Made by a program: the position numbers and the translations under genes. Shown here one piece after another: positions 26,237 through 35,569 of a DNA stretch of 64,000 nucleotides. Position 1 is the first letter of the stretch; the number at the start of each line of letters is the position of its first letter. The notes beneath the pieces are model-generated. The model did no database searches. It saw nothing but the letters and a program-made list of their open reading frames with translations, and was not told the DNA's origin. The stretch spans positions 50,557-114,556 of the forward strand of contig WYBR01000083.1 in assembly GCA_011525805.1 (NCBI GenBank), given 5' to 3'. This DNA comes from Vicinamibacteraceae bacterium. Its GTDB lineage: Bacteria > Planctomycetota > Phycisphaerae > Phycisphaerales > UBA5793.

Positions 26237-28069
26237 ATGGACCGGATTCACCTGTGCCGTTTCGCGGATGGGCATTCACTGCGACTTCTTCTCATCGCCG
26301 CGTCGTTCGCGGCCGCGGCCGCCGCACCGGGCCAGCATCCCTATCCCTCTCTTCCCGACTGGGTCTCGGGTGACCTGCGCTACTCGACGGGCGGCGCGCT
26401 GGCCGACATCAATGGCGACGGCCTGCTCGACCTCGTCGTCGCCAACGGCAACGACATGCGCCGCGAGCGCGTCGCCGTCTACTACAACCGCGACGGCGCC
26501 TTCCCGGCCACGCCCGACTGGGAATCGAGCGACGTCGAGTACAACGGCCACCTCGACATCGCGGATGTCAACGGCGATGGCTGGCTTGACGTCGCCGTCG
26601 CCGTCCTCCTGCCCGACGTCAGCAGCGCCAAGGTCTACCTCAACAACGCCGGCACGCTCTCCGCCTCGCCCGACTGGCGCTCCAACGAGTCCGACGCGAC
26701 CTTCGGCTGCGCCTTCGGCGACATGAACGGCGACGGCCGGCCCGACCTCGCACTCGCCTCCGGATGGATGTACGGAGGCAACCGCTTCCCCGTGCGCATC
26801 TATCTCAACGTCGGCGGTGCGCTTTCGACCTCGCCCGGATGGTCCTCGCGCCTGGCGTACGGCCACAACGGCTGCGCGTGGGAGGACGCCGACGGCGACG
26901 GCTGGTTCGATCTCATCGAGGTCGCCACCGGCGGCGAGACGGTGATCTTCCGCAACGAGGGCGGCACGCTCGGCGTCGATCCCGCCTGGTCCACGAGCGA
27001 CGCCTCGCGGCAGGACGCGATCATGGTCACGACCGGCGACGTAACGGGCGACGGCCGGCCCGAACTCTTCGTCACCGACAACACGCAGTTGAACGGCTCG
27101 GGCCGCTTCCGGCAGTACGACGGCCTGGAGACCGGCTACTACACCCGAACAATGACGTGGAATTTCTACGAGGGCTACGGCTCGGCCGTCGCGCTCGCCG
27201 ACGCGAACCTCGACGGCCTGCTCGATCTCGCGACCGGGGCGTGGTGGGACAACGCGCGGCTCTTCTACAACGAGGGGGCCGGCCTGCCCGCGGCGCCGTC
27301 GTGGTCGAGCGGCCGAACGTCCGTCATCGAGAAGATCGTCTTCGGCGACATCAACCCCCACTGCGGCGTCGAGCAGCGCCACACGGACGTGTTCGACGCG
27401 CCGCAGGGCCACCCGCGGCAGTTCCATCTCTCGCACAACCAGATCGGCACGGTGACGGCGGTGCGGCTCGACGGCCAGAGCGTCCCGCGCACCGCCTTCA
27501 CCTTCAATCGCGATCGCGGCTGGGTGAGCGTTGACCTCAGCCGGCCTGGCCGGACGCTCGAGGTTGACTACACGTGGTCGCCGGAGATCGACATGGCGAT
27601 CACGAACTGGGATCCGTCGGTGGGCAACTTCCTCTATCTCAACCGCCTCTTCGTGGACTGCAACGGCAACCAGCAGCCGGATGGATGCGACGTGTTCAAC
27701 GGCACATCGGAGGACCGCAACGGCAACGGCATTCCCGATGAGTGCGAAGGGCCGCGGCTGATCGTCGATGCGGCGTGTCCGGGAGGCGGGTCGATCCGCA
27801 TCGACTGGAGCGGCGCCACGCCGGGCGGGCAGGCGGCGCTGATCTTCGCGCTCAATCGCGGCTCGTTCGCCGTGCCGCCGCAGTATCCCTGCGGCGGAAC
27901 CAGGCTGGGGCTGGGCGCCAGCCAGATCCGCATTGCGTGGCAGGGCGGCGCCGGGACCGAGGGGAGTCGCACGCTCAATGGCACGATCCCGCGCGGCGCC
28001 TGCGGAGGGTACATGCAGTTGCTCGACATCGCTTCCTGCCGCACGAGCAACGTGGCGCGCGTGGAGTAG
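26237..28069 (+). CDS. Secreted FG-GAP/VCBS repeat protein with C-terminal cysteine module
   Basis: 610 residues from ATG 26237, preceded by GGGAG at 6 bases. Signal peptide LRLLLIAASFAAAAAAPGQ. Then about seven FG-GAP/VCBS-type repeats of the form 'ADINGDGLLDLVVANGN', 'ADVNGDGWLDVAVAV', 'GDMNGDGRPDLALASG', likely a calcium-binding beta-propeller. Next come DCNGNQQPDGCDVFNG and DRNGNGIPDECEG, calcium-loop motifs common in planctomycete exported proteins. The last ~100 residues (ACPGGGSIRIDWSG...ACGGYMQLL...C-RTSNVARVE) match the modules of 4755-5156 and 5272-5679. Probably cell-surface or matrix associated. Confidence 0.85.
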   Translation: MDRIHLCRFADGHSLRLLLIAASFAAAAAAPGQHPYPSLPDWVSGDLRYSTGGALADINGDGLLDLVVANGNDMRRERVAVYYNRDGAFPATPDWESSDVEYNGHLDIADVNGDGWLDVAVAVLLPDVSSAKVYLNNAGTLSASPDWRSNESDATFGCAFGDMNGDGRPDLALASGWMYGGNRFPVRIYLNVGGALSTSPGWSSRLAYGHNGCAWEDADGDGWFDLIEVATGGETVIFRNEGGTLGVDPAWSTSDASRQDAIMVTTGDVTGDGRPELFVTDNTQLNGSGRFRQYDGLETGYYTRTMTWNFYEGYGSAVALADANLDGLLDLATGAWWDNARLFYNEGAGLPAAPSWSSGRTSVIEKIVFGDINPHCGVEQRHTDVFDAPQGHPRQFHLSHNQIGTVTAVRLDGQSVPRTAFTFNRDRGWVSVDLSRPGRTLEVDYTWSPEIDMAITNWDPSVGNFLYLNRLFVDCNGNQQPDGCDVFNGTSEDRNGNGIPDECEGPRLIVDAACPGGGSIRIDWSGATPGGQAALIFALNRGSFAVPPQYPCGGTRLGLGASQIRIAWQGGAGTEGSRTLNGTIPRGACGGYMQLLDIASCRTSNVARVE

Positions 28070-28285
28070 CGCACGGTTCCATGCGCCGCGGCTTTGAGCG
28101 AAGCATGGTGAACGTGCAACAGCGAACGCACGCCCCTGCCCGCCGGCACACATCGCCCGAAGCGGGTCGAGATGTGTGGCGCCCGCGAATGGGAAGGGAC
28201 GCCGCACCGCATCGCGCCAGGGTGCTGGGCGCGGCCGTGCAAACGTCAACAAGCGTCGTTGCCCGCCACCGCCCCGGCGCGCCTC

Positions 28286-31200
28286 TCAGCGCTGGAAGGT
28301 CGCGTCGGCGCGGACGGCCTTGCCTGCTTCGACGGTCGCCTTCTGGACGTGCTCGCCGAGCACGGGATGGTGGAAGACGATCTCGTACTCGCCCGGCGGC
28401 AGGCCCGCGATGCGGAACACGCCGCGCTCCCCCGTCGCGTGGTGGTAGGGATGGTCGAAGGAGTAGATGAGCGCGTTCATCCAGGCGTGAACCTCGCACT
28501 TGAGGCGCATGCCCATCTCCGCCGTGCCGAACTGCTTGGTCTCGACCATTCCCTGCACGGGCTGGCCGACGTTGAACGAAGGGTTCTGTTCCGCCGCGAG
28601 TTTGAGGTTGTGGTTGAGCGGGTCGCTGTTGCGCAGACTGAGCGTCTGGCCGGTGGTGATGGTGGTGACGTGCGGGTGATAGATGCAGCCGACCTGGTCG
28701 ATCAGTTTCGGGCCGTCGAGGGGGTTGCTCCCCGCCGGCGCATTGCGCACGAAGACGACCACGTCGGTGAGCGTGCCGTTGGCGTTGACGACGATCTCGC
28801 TGGTGAGCGGGGCCGGCAGCCCGCGTTGGCGCGCGATCGCCTGGCAGTTGGCGTCGAGGCGAATGCGGCCGCGCCGCGGCGGCTGGCCTTCAAACAGCGC
28901 CAAGCCGGCGATCGAACCGGTCGCAGCGTCCCCATTCGCCATCGCGTCGTTGAGGGCGGCCTCGCGGTCCTCGGCCTGCTGCTCGGGTGTGAGGTTCTTC
29001 GGCGCCTCCGCGGGCGCCGCGGGCGCGGGCGCTTCGGCGTCGCCCTGAGGCTCGGCGGAAGGCTCGCTTTCCTGCGGCGGCGCGGGTGATGGCGGCGGCG
29101 CCTCGCCGCGAGCCTCGGCCTCGGCGCGACGCTGCTGCGCGATCGCTTCGAGGTCAACGCCCGCGGCCGGCTGTTCCTGACCGCCGAGCAGATGCGCGCC
29201 GACCGTGTAGCGCCGCTGTCCCGCGGCGAAGAGCCAGCGCACGATCAGGTCGATCTGCTCCTCCGGATCGTCGCCGAAGAGCAGTTCGTTCTTGCGGCGA
29301 GTCTCCTCCGGGTAGCCGGCGAAGGCGCTGACGTTGCCGTTGGGGCCGAAGAGCGTGGGCATTTTCGTGCCCGGCATGATCGCCAGCGGCTTGCGCAGCC
29401 AGTTCTTGACGTAGTCCTCCTGCAAACGGACGTGGACGAGGCTGAGGTTGGGCGCGCTGATCGCGTCGTAGAGGCTCGGCTTGCTCTCTTCGGCGGGCGC
29501 TTCGGCGCCGTAGGGATCCTGCTCTTCGCCGCCGCCGTAGGGATCTTCCTCGGCCGCGGCATAGGGGTCGGCCTCCTCTTCCCCGGCGCCGTAGGGATCG
29601 GGCTCCTCGCCCCCTTCCTCAGCGCCCTGCATGAGTTCGGCCTGCTGAATCTCGAAGATACGCTCGAGTTTGTCCCACTCGCCCAGGCGGTGGCAGGCAA
29701 AGCAGCCGAGGTCGGTGACGAGTTTCTCACCGAGCGCGAACTCCTCGGGGGTCATGTCGTCCGGCGGGGGCGCCTGGAAGGGATACTCGACGCCGTTGTA
29801 GACTTCGCGAAGGAAGTGCAGGTCGTACCAGATCTCGCCGTGCTTGCGCGCGAAGTCCTCCTCGGAGTCGCGGCGCGAGGGGAAGAGATTGGGGGCGTAG
29901 AGGCCGTACTCACGGGCGGACTGCACCAGCGCCTCGCGCGTCTTCTGGAAGGGCTCGGGCATGAGCATGCGGCCGACGGCTTCCTGCGCCGCCACGCGGG
30001 CCAGGTCGTCGGCGGCCTTGGCCGTCGCGCCGCCCGCGAGCGCTTCATCGAAGCGCGCGCGGTATCGCCGCTGGTACTCATCGGCGAGCGCCGCGTCGAC
30101 GCTGCGCAGGTGCCGGTCGATCTCGCGGGCGTCCATCGTCGTCTGGCCGGCGATGTACTCGACGAGCCACTGCGTCTCCTGCGGCGTGAGATTGAAACTG
30201 GGCATGCGGACCTTGAGCCACGGCCGCAGCATCTCGACGTTGTTGAGGAAGGAGTAGAACCAGGCGTGCTGCGTCTTGGCGCCGTTGCCGACGATGCGCG
30301 GCGGCGCGTTGGGCAGGTTCTCCTGCGTCAGCGAGTAACTCACGCTCCCGTCGCGCCCGCGCACCTCGAAGTACTGGCGGATGTTCGGGGTGTTGTTATC
30401 GATGTCGTGGCAGCCGAAGCAGTTGAACGCCTCCGCCATGAGGCGCCCGCGGGCCCGCATCGTCGTCAGGTCGTCGGCGGTGTTCTGAAGGTTGCCGCGC
30501 ACCAGGGGCGGCTTGAGGCTCGTCACGTACGCCACCAGCGACTCCGCCTCCGAATCGCGCAGGAAGAAGCGCGGCATGCGGAGTTTGAGGTACGGCTCGC
30601 CGACCGAGCGGATCTCGACGTCGGCGTCCGTCAGCCCCGAATCCTTCCTCGTCTGCGCATCGACGTAGCGCCCCTCCACGCGCACCAGCCGCAGCGACGG
30701 GTCGCGCCGGCTCGTGTAGACGATCTCGCCCGCGTCGGTCATCTCCCCCTCGTTGCGCAACTGGTTGCGGTCGAAGATGCGGCTGTTGTGCAGTTTGGCA
30801 AAGAGGTAGCCGCGCCGGTCGTTGCTCACGTGCTCCCACGCGAGCGTGCGGTCGACGAGGCGGGGATCGCCCGGGTCGCCCTGCACCTTCACCGCATCTT
30901 CCGTGAGCCCTTCGCGCTGCACGAACCAGAGATCGACGGATTCGGGCCGCTGGTGCTCGAAGATGTGCTCGTAGAAGCCGAAGTCGAGTTTGTGCGGATC
31001 CTTGCGCCCGTAGGCGGAGAGGTTGGCGGAAACGGCGAGCGAGGAGTCAAAGCCGGAAACCTGGTGGCACCCGAAGCAGCCGTAGTGCTGGATCATCCGG
31101 TTGCCCAGGTCCATCTGCTTTTCTTCGAGGGACATCGCGGCGACGCGCGTGCGGGCCGCACCCTCCGAAATCGCGTTCTTCTGCAGGTTGATGAGCAGGG

Positions 31201-34138
31201 CGTCGATCATCGGCTCGTCGGCGTCGAAGTGCTGCGGCTCGTAGGCCGGGTGCGTCTGCTCAAGCAGGTAGGCCGCCACGTCGAGCGCTTCCTGCTCGGT
31301 GAGGCGGAAGCGCGGCATGATCGTGTAGTCAGAGTAGTGCGTCGGGTTGCGCAGCCAGTCGAAGAGCCACGCCCGGGCCTCTTCGCGGCTTCGGCCGTGC
31401 AGGAGTTTGGTCGCGACGCCGGAGAGTTCCGGGGCGACCTTGCTGTAGCGCTCGCTCTCGTGCGCCATGAGGTACCAGTGAAGGCGGGTGTACTGCTCGG
31501 GCTTGATGCGCGGCGTGGGCCGGCCCGAAGCATCAAGGGCGAAGAAGCCGACGTTTGACTCCTCCGTTTCCGCGCCGCTGACGCCCTCGTTGGCGGCGGC
31601 ATCCGCGGCGATGCGCTGGAGCGCGCCTTCGCGGTCGAGGCCGAATCGCTCCTGGAGATCGAAGGTCACCCAATCCAGCCCGGATTCGTTGACGTTGGAG
31701 TGGCAGGCGAGGCAGCCGACCGCCTTGAAGAGTTCACGGCCCGCTTCGACGCTGCCTGCGGCGTTGATCCCCTCGCTCGCCGGGACAGGCTCCGGCTCGT
31801 AAGCCGGCTTGGCGGCGTCGGCCGGCGCGTTCACGAGGTAATGCGCCATGGCCGCCACCTCCGCGCGCGTGCGGCGGATGTCCAGCGGCGAGGAACTGTT
31901 GGAGGTCATGAAGAAGTGCGGCATGCGGGTGTTCGGGCGGAAAGCCTTGGGCGCCCACGTCCACGACGCGATCATGTCTTCGCTCATCTTCTCCTTGACG
32001 TGCACGAGGCTCGGGCCGATCTGCCGCACGTCCGGCAGGCCCGACTGCCCGCGAATCGGGCTGCCCAGCGAGTCGACCGCGTGGCAGTTCACGCAGCCGA
32101 GGTCGGTGAACAGCAGCCGGCCTTGCGCGAGGACGGGCGCGGCATCGTCAATCTCCATCTCGTCGGTGTGGCAGCGGTTGCACGAGGATTCGACGTAGCG
32201 GAGTTCGTGCATCGGCCGCTCCCAGTAGTGAAACTCGATGGGATGCCAGCCATAGCGGTCCTCCCAGAGGCGCTGCTGCTTGACGGCGCGGTTCAGTTCG
32301 CCGCGGCGAACGTCCACGTACGCCGCCGCCTCCGCCCCGTGCGCCTCGTTGGGCATGCCGAAGGGGTCGGTGTAGCGAGCCGGATCGGCGTACCAGTGCG
32401 CGTCGTGGAACATCTCGGCGCTGTGCTCCTGGTCTCCGGCGTGCGCTTCCGGCGCGTGGCCTGCCGGTTCTTCGAGCTTCAGGCCCGCGAGCACAACCTG
32501 CGGCGCCGGCTCGCCTTCGGGACGTTCGACGCGACGCGAACCCGCGCCGCCGCGAAGTTGCCGCGTGATCTCCGCTTCGCCCCCGACCGAGCGGACGAGG
32601 AAGTCCGGCACGAGCATGCCCGTGCGGGCGTCCACCCACATGTTCTGCGGCGCGTGGGCCGTGTGAACGAACTGCGTCTCCTCTCCGGAGCCTTCGTGGC
32701 AACTCGTGCAGCCCATCGTCGCGATCGGGTGCTTCGAGTCCGGATCGGCGTAGAGATCGAGTCGCGGGTGGGCGAGGATGAGGCGGCTGGGGCTGAGGCG
32801 GCGCCGGCCTTGGGCCGAGGCCTGTGCGTTGTACTCCTCCACCAGCGCGTGGCGGTACGAATCGCGCAGCGCCCGGCGCTGCTCCTTGCTCAACCTCTCA
32901 TCGACGATCTCGCCGAGGGTCAGGCGATACTCGGCCAGCGGCCGGTACCACGCCTCCCAATCCTGCGGCCAGTTTGCGATCAGCGCATCGAAGAGCGAGC
33001 GAACGTCCTCCATGTCCGAGACGCGGCCGCCTTCCGCCGGCTTCCAGGCCGACTTGACGGGGTGAGACGCGTCTGCCGAGTCGTAGAGCGACGCATAGAT
33101 GGAGACGAGCGCTCGCTGCGCCTCGTTGAGCCGCCGCAGCGAGCCTCCGCTCGTGTCCGGGACCGCTTCCGTCGTGCGCTCCCAGAAGGCGAGCATGGAG
33201 ACCGCGGGCAGGTTCTCGCGGACCACGCCCAGCGCCGCCTCTTCGCCGCCCTTCGCGAAGCGGTCGCGCATGACCTGCATCTCGAGGAACTTGAGGACGT
33301 TGTCCTCGGCGAAGAAGGGATTGTCGATCGTGACGTGGCAGGTCATGCACCGGTCCAGCGTGGGAACCTGCGCGAGATTCACGTCGGTGAGGATGTTGTC
33401 GACTTTCTGCTGGCGAACCTTGATCGAAGGGTTGAAGGCGTCGAGCAGGGGCTGGCTCCGCAGCCAGTTGCCGATGGTTCCTGCGAGTCCGGGCTCGAGT
33501 TCTTCGAGGCGGCTGACGGCCTTATCGACTTCGTCGTTGATCGACTTGATCTGCGCCGCGAGGTCCGTGATCTCCTTCTCCATCTCGCGGCGGCGGGCCT
33601 TGAGGCCTTCGATCTCGGCTTCGTAGGCCTTGACCTGGTCGTCGCCCTCGCGCTTCTGCGCGAGGAGCACTCCCAGCGCCTCTTGCTCACCGCGCAGTTC
33701 CGCTTCGTGCGCTGGCGTGCCCTCGTTGGCCTGGATGAGGGCACGCAGGCGCTCGACTCGCTGGATCTTGGGGGAGATATTCCCGTCCACAAACAACTGG
33801 AGTTGCTTGTTCAACTGGTCGCGCTGGTTCGTCAGTGCGGCGATCTCCTCGGCGATGCGCGCGTGATCGGGATTCGAATCGACGGCGGCCCTGGCCTCCC
33901 GCAGCCTCGTCTCAAGCGCGTCGATGTTGGCGAGCCGCGCGTGGAGCGACGCGACGGACTTCTGCCACCGCATCATCTCCGTTTCCCACCGCACCACCTC
34001 GATCTGCGGCTGGCGATACTCGTTTTGCCAGTCCTGGAACACCGCCACGATCACGGACAGCGCCAGCAGGATCGAGGACACGGCGAAGATGACGTGCAGT
34101 TTGTTCTGATCCCGGAACGTCTTGGTGGTGACAGGCAC
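28286..34138 (-). CDS. Giant octaheme c-type cytochrome with N-terminal coiled coil and C-terminal cupredoxin domain
   Basis: 1950 residues. An N-terminal membrane anchor (about 14-36, VIFAVSSILLALSVIVAVF) is followed by a long charged coiled coil (about 45-220). Eight CxxCH heme sites follow: CMTCH (~263), CTSCH (~476), CNRCH (~653), CVNCH (~681), CLACH (~808), CFGCH (~1019), CFGCH (~1239), CFACH (~1478), several followed by distal Met in class-I cytochrome style (e.g. RMPHFF, IMPRFRL, RMPRFFL, RMPSFNL, KMPTLF). Residues ~1505-1552 are an acidic DPYG repeat and ~1680-1725 a Pro/Ala/Glu linker. The end (~1740-1950) is a cupredoxin-like domain with NHNLKL and CEVHAWM (C-x2-H-x2-M), related to 18463-19197. 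Periplasmic electron transfer is likely; partners unknown. Confidence 0.92.
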   Translation of the reverse strand: MPVTTKTFRDQNKLHVIFAVSSILLALSVIVAVFQDWQNEYRQPQIEVVRWETEMMRWQKSVASLHARLANIDALETRLREARAAVDSNPDHARIAEEIAALTNQRDQLNKQLQLFVDGNISPKIQRVERLRALIQANEGTPAHEAELRGEQEALGVLLAQKREGDDQVKAYEAEIEGLKARRREMEKEITDLAAQIKSINDEVDKAVSRLEELEPGLAGTIGNWLRSQPLLDAFNPSIKVRQQKVDNILTDVNLAQVPTLDRCMTCHVTIDNPFFAEDNVLKFLEMQVMRDRFAKGGEEAALGVVRENLPAVSMLAFWERTTEAVPDTSGGSLRRLNEAQRALVSIYASLYDSADASHPVKSAWKPAEGGRVSDMEDVRSLFDALIANWPQDWEAWYRPLAEYRLTLGEIVDERLSKEQRRALRDSYRHALVEEYNAQASAQGRRRLSPSRLILAHPRLDLYADPDSKHPIATMGCTSCHEGSGEETQFVHTAHAPQNMWVDARTGMLVPDFLVRSVGGEAEITRQLRGGAGSRRVERPEGEPAPQVVLAGLKLEEPAGHAPEAHAGDQEHSAEMFHDAHWYADPARYTDPFGMPNEAHGAEAAAYVDVRRGELNRAVKQQRLWEDRYGWHPIEFHYWERPMHELRYVESSCNRCHTDEMEIDDAAPVLAQGRLLFTDLGCVNCHAVDSLGSPIRGQSGLPDVRQIGPSLVHVKEKMSEDMIASWTWAPKAFRPNTRMPHFFMTSNSSSPLDIRRTRAEVAAMAHYLVNAPADAAKPAYEPEPVPASEGINAAGSVEAGRELFKAVGCLACHSNVNESGLDWVTFDLQERFGLDREGALQRIAADAAANEGVSGAETEESNVGFFALDASGRPTPRIKPEQYTRLHWYLMAHESERYSKVAPELSGVATKLLHGRSREEARAWLFDWLRNPTHYSDYTIMPRFRLTEQEALDVAAYLLEQTHPAYEPQHFDADEPMIDALLINLQKNAISEGAARTRVAAMSLEEKQMDLGNRMIQHYGCFGCHQVSGFDSSLAVSANLSAYGRKDPHKLDFGFYEHIFEHQRPESVDLWFVQREGLTEDAVKVQGDPGDPRLVDRTLAWEHVSNDRRGYLFAKLHNSRIFDRNQLRNEGEMTDAGEIVYTSRRDPSLRLVRVEGRYVDAQTRKDSGLTDADVEIRSVGEPYLKLRMPRFFLRDSEAESLVAYVTSLKPPLVRGNLQNTADDLTTMRARGRLMAEAFNCFGCHDIDNNTPNIRQYFEVRGRDGSVSYSLTQENLPNAPPRIVGNGAKTQHAWFYSFLNNVEMLRPWLKVRMPSFNLTPQETQWLVEYIAGQTTMDAREIDRHLRSVDAALADEYQRRYRARFDEALAGGATAKAADDLARVAAQEAVGRMLMPEPFQKTREALVQSAREYGLYAPNLFPSRRDSEEDFARKHGEIWYDLHFLREVYNGVEYPFQAPPPDDMTPEEFALGEKLVTDLGCFACHRLGEWDKLERIFEIQQAELMQGAEEGGEEPDPYGAGEEEADPYAAAEEDPYGGGEEQDPYGAEAPAEESKPSLYDAISAPNLSLVHVRLQEDYVKNWLRKPLAIMPGTKMPTLFGPNGNVSAFAGYPEETRRKNELLFGDDPEEQIDLIVRWLFAAGQRRYTVGAHLLGGQEQPAAGVDLEAIAQQRRAEAEARGEAPPPSPAPPQESEPSAEPQGDAEAPAPAAPAEAPKNLTPEQQAEDREAALNDAMANGDAATGSIAGLALFEGQPPRRGRIRLDANCQAIARQRGLPAPLTSEIVVNANGTLTDVVVFVRNAPAGSNPLDGPKLIDQVGCIYHPHVTTITTGQTLSLRNSDPLNHNLKLAAEQNPSFNVGQPVQGMVETKQFGTAEMGMRLKCEVHAWMNALIYSFDHPYHHATGERGVFRIAGLPPGEYEIVFHHPVLGEHVQKATVEAGKAVRADATFQR

Positions 34139-34254
34139 GAGGCGGCTCCTCTTCGCTCCGCTTCAGTTCATCGACCCGGACTCCGCGAACCTCACCCACC
34201 CGGTCGCGCCCGCGTTGGCGGCGGCGCGGGAGTGAACAGCCCGCAGGGGCGGAA

Positions 34255-34283
34255 AGTATATTGTGGGCCTTCAATCACTCCAA
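34255..34283 (-). promoter_or_regulatory. Probable sigma-70 promoter of the octaheme cytochrome gene
   Basis: On the minus strand TTGGAG (34283-34278) and TATACT (34260-34255) are separated by 17 bases, about 117 bases before the start codon. Good spacing and 5/6 match at -10. Confidence 0.5.
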
Positions 34284-34356
34284 AGAGCCGGAGGCGAAAT
34301 CGTGAAAAAATGTACGAAGCGCCGCCGAATCCGCCACCCGCGTCCGGAGTCCCCCC

Positions 34357-35019
34357 ATGCCCGACCGCGTCCCGCCCGCGATGATGCCCTATCGACCGTA
34401 CGAACCGCCGATCCCCGCCTCCGCCGCCGCGAGCGCTTTCCATGACATCCTGGCGCAGCGCCGCTCGGTCCGCGAGTTCAGCGATCGCCCCGTCCCGCGC
34501 GAGGTGATCGAGAACGTGATCCGCGCGGCGGGAACCGCCCCGAGCGGCGCCAACAAGCAACCCTGGCGCTTCGTTGCCGTGCAGGATCCCGCTCTCAAGC
34601 GCGAGATTCGACTCGCGGCCGAGGAGGAGGAGCGTGAGTTCTACCATCGGCGCGCTTCGGAGCGGTGGCTGACGGATCTGCACCCGCTCGGGACAGATGA
34701 GCACAAAGAATTCCTCGAGACGGCGCCGTGGCTCGTCGCGATCTTCAAACTCATCCACACCGACGAGGGCGGACAGGTCTACTACGTGGACGAGTCCGTC
34801 GGCATCGCGGCCGGCTTCTTCCTCGCCGCGGCGCATCTCGCCGGCCTCTCCACGCTCACCCACACCCCAAGCCCGATGAGGTTCCTCTCGAGAATCCTCA
34901 ATCGCCCGCCGCATGAGCGGCCGTACCTGCTCATTCCCGTCGGTTACCCGGCGCCGCAGTGCGCCGTGCCCGACATACGCCGCAAGTCGCTCGACGAGAT
35001 TCTGGTCTTCGACCGGTGA
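34357..35019 (+). CDS. Nitroreductase family protein (FMN-dependent)
   Basis: 220 residues. [42 protein letters not shown] and [19 protein letters not shown] with 'LLIPVGYPA' give the standard nitroreductase/FMN-binding pattern. The insertion '[19 protein letters not shown]' resembles the lid region of the BluB/iodotyrosine-deiodinase branch, so a dehalogenase-like or flavin-reductase role is possible. Start at [18 protein letters not shown]; the ATG nine codons later is an alternative. It diverges from the octaheme cytochrome. Confidence 0.88.
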   Translation: MPDRVPPAMMPYRPYEPPIPASAAASAFHDILAQRRSVREFSDRPVPREVIENVIRAAGTAPSGANKQPWRFVAVQDPALKREIRLAAEEEEREFYHRRASERWLTDLHPLGTDEHKEFLETAPWLVAIFKLIHTDEGGQVYYVDESVGIAAGFFLAAAHLAGLSTLTHTPSPMRFLSRILNRPPHERPYLLIPVGYPAPQCAVPDIRRKSLDEILVFDR

Positions 35020-35569
35020 GCGCGGGGCTCGGGACCGGCATCCTGAGCGGGCCGGCGCCGCGTGCCGGACAGCATCCGAAAGCGGAAGGGCCCCAAAAAC
35101 GGAAGGAACCCGATCCGTGGCAAATCGGGTTCGCGTCCCGTACCGTATCTTTCCCCGCCGCGCTATTCGAAGATGCTCGTGGGTGACACCCTCGAACAGT
35201 GTCCCGTGCGGCGGGAACGGCTTTGCGGCGACGGCACTGCGTGTGGCTGCCCTCAGGTGAAGGGGGATGCAGCGCCGGTTCGCCGTTCAATGCTTCGCAT
35301 CCACTTCCCGAGCGGTTCCAGGCATTCTCGATATTTCCCGGCGCTCCCGCGAAACGCCCCGTCCGAAGGCTGAACGGCAGCGGACAATCAGGTATACTAC
35401 CTAGAGTCCGAGCGGCGCCCCCGACGCTCACGGCTTTCGCGGGGTCTTGGGTGGCGAGCAGCGTCCTCAAGCCCGGCCTCGTGGCAAGAGAGCGATCTGT
35501 CCCGCGTTCTATCAAGGGGACCCGCCCCGCGGTCCCCTGTGCGGCGCGGCTGGCGGGAGGTTGGCCCCC
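35020..35569. other. 550-base non-coding region with hairpins
   Basis: No protein-like frame of either strand. A perfect hairpin AACCCGAT/ATCGGGTT (35107-35114, 35124-35131) lies about 90 bases after the nitroreductase gene. A second hairpin GGGGACC/GGTCCCC (35516-35522, 35531-35537; 8-base loop) sits 33 bases before the next start codon, inside the probable leader. A candidate promoter is listed separately. Confidence 0.5.
35370..35398 (+). promoter_or_regulatory. Candidate promoter for the membrane protein gene at 35570
   Basis: TATACT at 35393-35398 with CTGAAC 17 bases upstream (half match to TTGACA). It would give a leader of about 165 bases that contains the GGGGACC/GGTCCCC hairpin. 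Confidence 0.3.

Noticed and set aside
29192..34384. Two very long plus-strand frames across the octaheme gene
   Set aside because: Antisense shadows of the cytochrome gene caused by high GC; the minus frame has eight CxxCH motifs and distal Met residues.
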